A DNA stretch of 21,703 bases from Spirogloea muscicola (taxonomy: Eukaryota > Streptophyta > Zygnematophyceae > Spirogloeales > Spirogloeaceae), in assembly GCA_009602725.1 (NCBI GenBank), contig WELB01000330.1, forward strand, positions 65,044-86,746, read 5' to 3'. The notes beneath the pieces are model-generated. The model was given only the letters and a program-made list of their open reading frames with translations, was not told where the DNA came from and did no database searches. The translations under genes and the position numbers were made by a program. The stretch's first letter is position 1. Each line of letters opens with the position of its first letter. Shown here one piece after another: positions 19,549 to 21,703 of the stretch.

Positions 19549-19700
19549 GCCTCACTCAGTGAGTACTAAGCTTCCTCTGCGCCGTCTCTTGTCTGGCTGT
19601 GTAGTTTTACTTTTCGGCACCTTTTTCGCTCTTTGGATTCTGTCCGTTTTTTTGGGGCTGGCCTTTTCCAGCCCCTCTTCTCTATGCGCGAGCCTCTTCT
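19549..19700 (+). repeat. Retrotransposon tail with hairpin, + strand
   Basis: CTCACTCAGTGAGTACTAAG matches the LTRGY-stop junction at 17699-17716, with TAA at 19567-19569. The UTR holds a perfect 8-bp stem, GGGGCTGG (19654-19661) and CCAGCCCC (19668-19675), then GCGCGAGCCTCTTCTTTT. Confidence 0.72.
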
Positions 19701-19754
19701 TTTGGGCCGGCCACTCAGCCCTTTCAGCCCTCAGAGCTTCTTCTTGGGCTGGGC

Positions 19755-19850
19755 CAGTCAACATCAGGAAAGAACAGCTCTTCCGAGTTGTCAGGAGTGG
19801 CTGTGAGAGGCCAGCCAGGCCAGCCCAAAGGAATGGACAAGGTCTCAAAC
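19755..19850 (-). repeat. GGGCTGG-core UTR unit, - strand
   Basis: On the - strand: GACCTTGTCCATTCCTTTGG, GCTGGCCTGGCTGG, CTCTCACAGCC and CGGAAGAGCTG. Same order as the + strand units at 19120-19445. Confidence 0.6.
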
Positions 19851-19899
19851 ATCGCTCTTCATTGATAAATGTATTGTTCTGTTATTTCTGTCGGGCTGG

Positions 19900-20965
19900 C
19901 CTTTCACATTGATAGAATTTTGTGTATTTGAAACAAACAAAGGCCACAATGGCCAAGCACAAAAGCAAGCACATCTAATGACGTACATCACCTACAGCAG
20001 ATTGACCCGCTCAGTAACCACGGGTCAATACATAAAGGTCACTAATCAATGCCTGAATACCAGATGGCAGACTCGAAGCCCTTCTGCCACCAACTAGAGC
20101 TAGCCCAGCTTTCTGGTGCAAAGCATTAGCCTGAGAACGCTGCAAGCAGGCCGAAAGTCGTCGTCGCAAGAACGACAGATATGCAGCTGGCAAGCCCATC
20201 TCAGCCGGAAACACATCTGCACGTCGTGCATAGCCTAGATTGGCAACATTCTGAAGAAGTGTGGAAGCGAGGACCTAAATAGCCAAAGATATCGCCTGCA
20301 GCTGGCAGTAGCTCATCGCACTGGGGGTAAACGAAGTAATGCAGCAGCTTTCTGTGTCCTGCACTGCCCACTGTGTGGCCAGCGATGTGCGTCGATGCTG
20401 GACCTTCATAAGCCTCCGTAACAACAATATTAACCAAGGCCCGTGGTCCTCCACCCGGTTGCACGCCCACAATGTAAAAGGTGCGGCGACAATGACGTCC
20501 CTGGGCATCCGTGGAGGTAGGCATGATGTTTACTTTTCACGACCGCACGGTCACCTGCGTCGTGCATCAAACTGGCCAGGGCATCGCGGAGGAGGTTGCG
20601 GATGCCCACCACTTCCGGTCCAGTGGGGCATCGCAGCATGTGAGTGGTGAGCTCGGCACCCTCTGCACGGAAGCCACAGTCACATTGGCGCACTCAAATC
20701 AGACAGGTGGGAGGCCGAGGAAGAGTTGATCTAGCGTCCGCAAGGCCTCGGAACTGATGCCGGAAGCATTGGCAACGCGTGTGAGGCAACCCAGTCGGTG
20801 GCACCAAGTGTGGCCCGAGAAGTAAGTCTTGCCAGGCTCCTTGGATTGTACTGAATCTCTGACAGCCTCCTCAACGCTCTGCAGCGCTCAACTTTCTCTG
20901 CCGCGACCAGTCTGGACTGTGCCCTTCCGACAATGGAAGAGCATTTGTCTTTCACAGCCCTCACC
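19900..20965 (-). pseudogene. Second long retrotransposon copy, - strand, endonuclease region
   Basis: Reading from 20965 downwards: ALRRLSEIQYNPRSLARL and LGATDWVASHALPMLP (reverse-transcriptase end), CDCGFRAEGAELTTHMLRC (CxC...HxxxC finger), RNLLRDALASLMHDAG, then in other frames RRTFYIVGVQPGGG, VNIVVTEAYE and PQCDELLP. The copy closes with RRRLSACLQRSQANALHQKA, ISDLYVLTRGY and a stop at 20011-20013. It matches copy 11575-13284 block by block. Where that copy has RRVDLV and ADVVTT, this one has RRTFYIV and VNIVVT, so both presumed acidic residues are gone. At least three frame changes break it. The UTR continues to about 19900 and ends at AGGCCAGCCCGAC. Confidence 0.8.
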
Positions 20966-21015
20966 CCCTTTGGAAGAGCTCACTCTCTTTCACAGCCCTC
21001 GCCCCATTGGAAGAG
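20930..21015 (+). repeat. Tandem UTR-type units of about 35 bp
   Basis: TCTTTCACAGCCCTCACCCC then TTTGGAAGAGCTCAC is followed at once by CTCTTTCACAGCCCTCGCCC then ATTGGAAGAGTCC, a two-unit tandem with period of about 35 bp. Confidence 0.75.
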
Positions 21016-21454
21016 TCCGTTTCATTCACACACAGCAGAAAAAGTACTCGCCCGTAGAGGATAGGGGCTGGGAAAAGCCAGCCCAAATAGCATCAACAAG
21101 GTTCGAAGGGGCCAGGGAAAGCGCTGAAGCTAGCACAAAGGAAACCAAGCAGCTATTACACACTCAGTCACCCCTGCTAAGCAGCCGCAGGTCAGAGAAC
21201 TGGGCTCCTGGTAGCGGGTTTTTTGGCTAGGGCCAGAGGCAGCAGCGAGGGCACGACCGGCACGCAGATGCAGCGCGCGAGCCATGGACCTCTGCAGCGA
21301 GACGGACAAGCGCATGCGGTACACCTGCGCGAGCGAGCCTGCTGCAAGGAAATCTTACCGGCTCCCCATGGTATCGGCGGGAGATGGCGTGAGAGCTGGT
21401 TGAGCATCTCGAGCCACTGAGCGCTCAACGCTCCGTGGGTGTCGATGGCGAGCG
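21016..21454 (-). pseudogene. Retrotransposon C-terminal fragment, - strand
   Basis: Starting at about 21454 the - strand reads FPLAIDTHGALSAQWLEMLN, matching the HGALGSQWLDLLARLA stretch of copy 11575-13284. After a frame change it continues FLAAGSLAQVYRMRLSVSLQ, LHLRAGRALAAASG and, after a 1-nt deletion relative to sister copies, the LRLLSRG region. The UTR runs through GGGCTGGCTTTTCCCAGCCCC to about 21030. It starts exactly where the next copy's UTR ends. Confidence 0.75.
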
Positions 21455-21703
21455 GGAAGAAGAAAGTGCTCGCCCATTGAGAATAGGGGCTGGAACAACC
21501 AGCCCGAAAAAGAATGAAAGGAGTACGAGAAGGGGGCCAGGGGAAGCGCTAAGTAACAGAAACAAAGCTGCTACGAGACACTCAGTAACCCCTGCTAAGC
21601 AGCCGCAGATCAGAGATGCTGGGCTCCTGGAAGTGGGTCCCCTGGCCAGAGCCAGAGGCAGCAGCGAGGGCTCTGCCGGCACGAAGGTGCAGCGCCCGGG
21701 CCA
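21455..21703 (-). repeat. Young retrotransposon tail at the right edge, - strand
   Basis: Reading from the edge: ARALHLRAGRALAAASG-type frame (LHLRAGRALAAASG), QGTHFQEPSISDLRLLSRGY and TGA, then the UTR with hairpin GGGCTGG-TTGTT-CCAGCCC (21505-21487) and the CACTTTCTTCTT end. Nearly identical to copies at 1-168 and 18338-18520. The window edge cuts it. Confidence 0.85.

Overview
The window is nuclear DNA of a eukaryote, most likely a green-lineage (streptophyte) alga or plant. It holds one intron-rich gene for a leucine-rich-repeat receptor-like kinase (LRR-RLK), a protein class of the plant lineage. Splice sites, a proline-rich juxtamembrane stretch and an RD-type Ser/Thr kinase all fit. 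The exact taxon cannot be read from the sequence.

Layout. Positions 1-330 hold two consecutive tails of a non-LTR retrotransposon family. Positions 562-8796 hold the LRR-RLK gene on the + strand. I resolve it into 24 exons that join into one uninterrupted 1,163-codon frame: signal peptide, LRR N-cap, about 27 LRRs, proline-rich spacer, one membrane helix and a kinase. Eighteen consecutive exons (1640-6532) encode one LRR each, and every exon in that run starts and ends in the same codon phase. One intron is GC-AG. One intron carries the relic of a duplicated LRR exon. Positions 8797-9650 hold no recognisable gene.

From about 9650 to the right end the window is mostly a graveyard of one retroelement family on both strands. 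The longest copy (11575-13284, +) still shows the end of the reverse transcriptase region, a zinc-finger remnant and a C-terminal restriction-like-endonuclease-type domain, broken by frameshifts. A second long copy runs on the - strand from about 20965 to 19900. Most other copies are short 5'-truncated tails. They share a coding end resembling SDLxLLTRGY-stop and a 3' UTR with a GGGCTGG/CCAGCCC hairpin. Copy 11575-13284 sits inside another dispersed repeat, whose uninterrupted version lies at 16596-16926, so the insertion point can be placed to the base.

Other repeats: family A (13487-13914, 17285-17589, 17880-18296), family B (11405-11574 plus 13285-13390, and 16596-16926), and short units with a GGGCTGG core ending in GGAAGAGCT. 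Positions 14640-15900 look unique and hold no gene I can support. Positions 15910-16550 are GC-rich with a 64-bp tandem repeat. All exon limits, copy boundaries and similarities were judged by eye.
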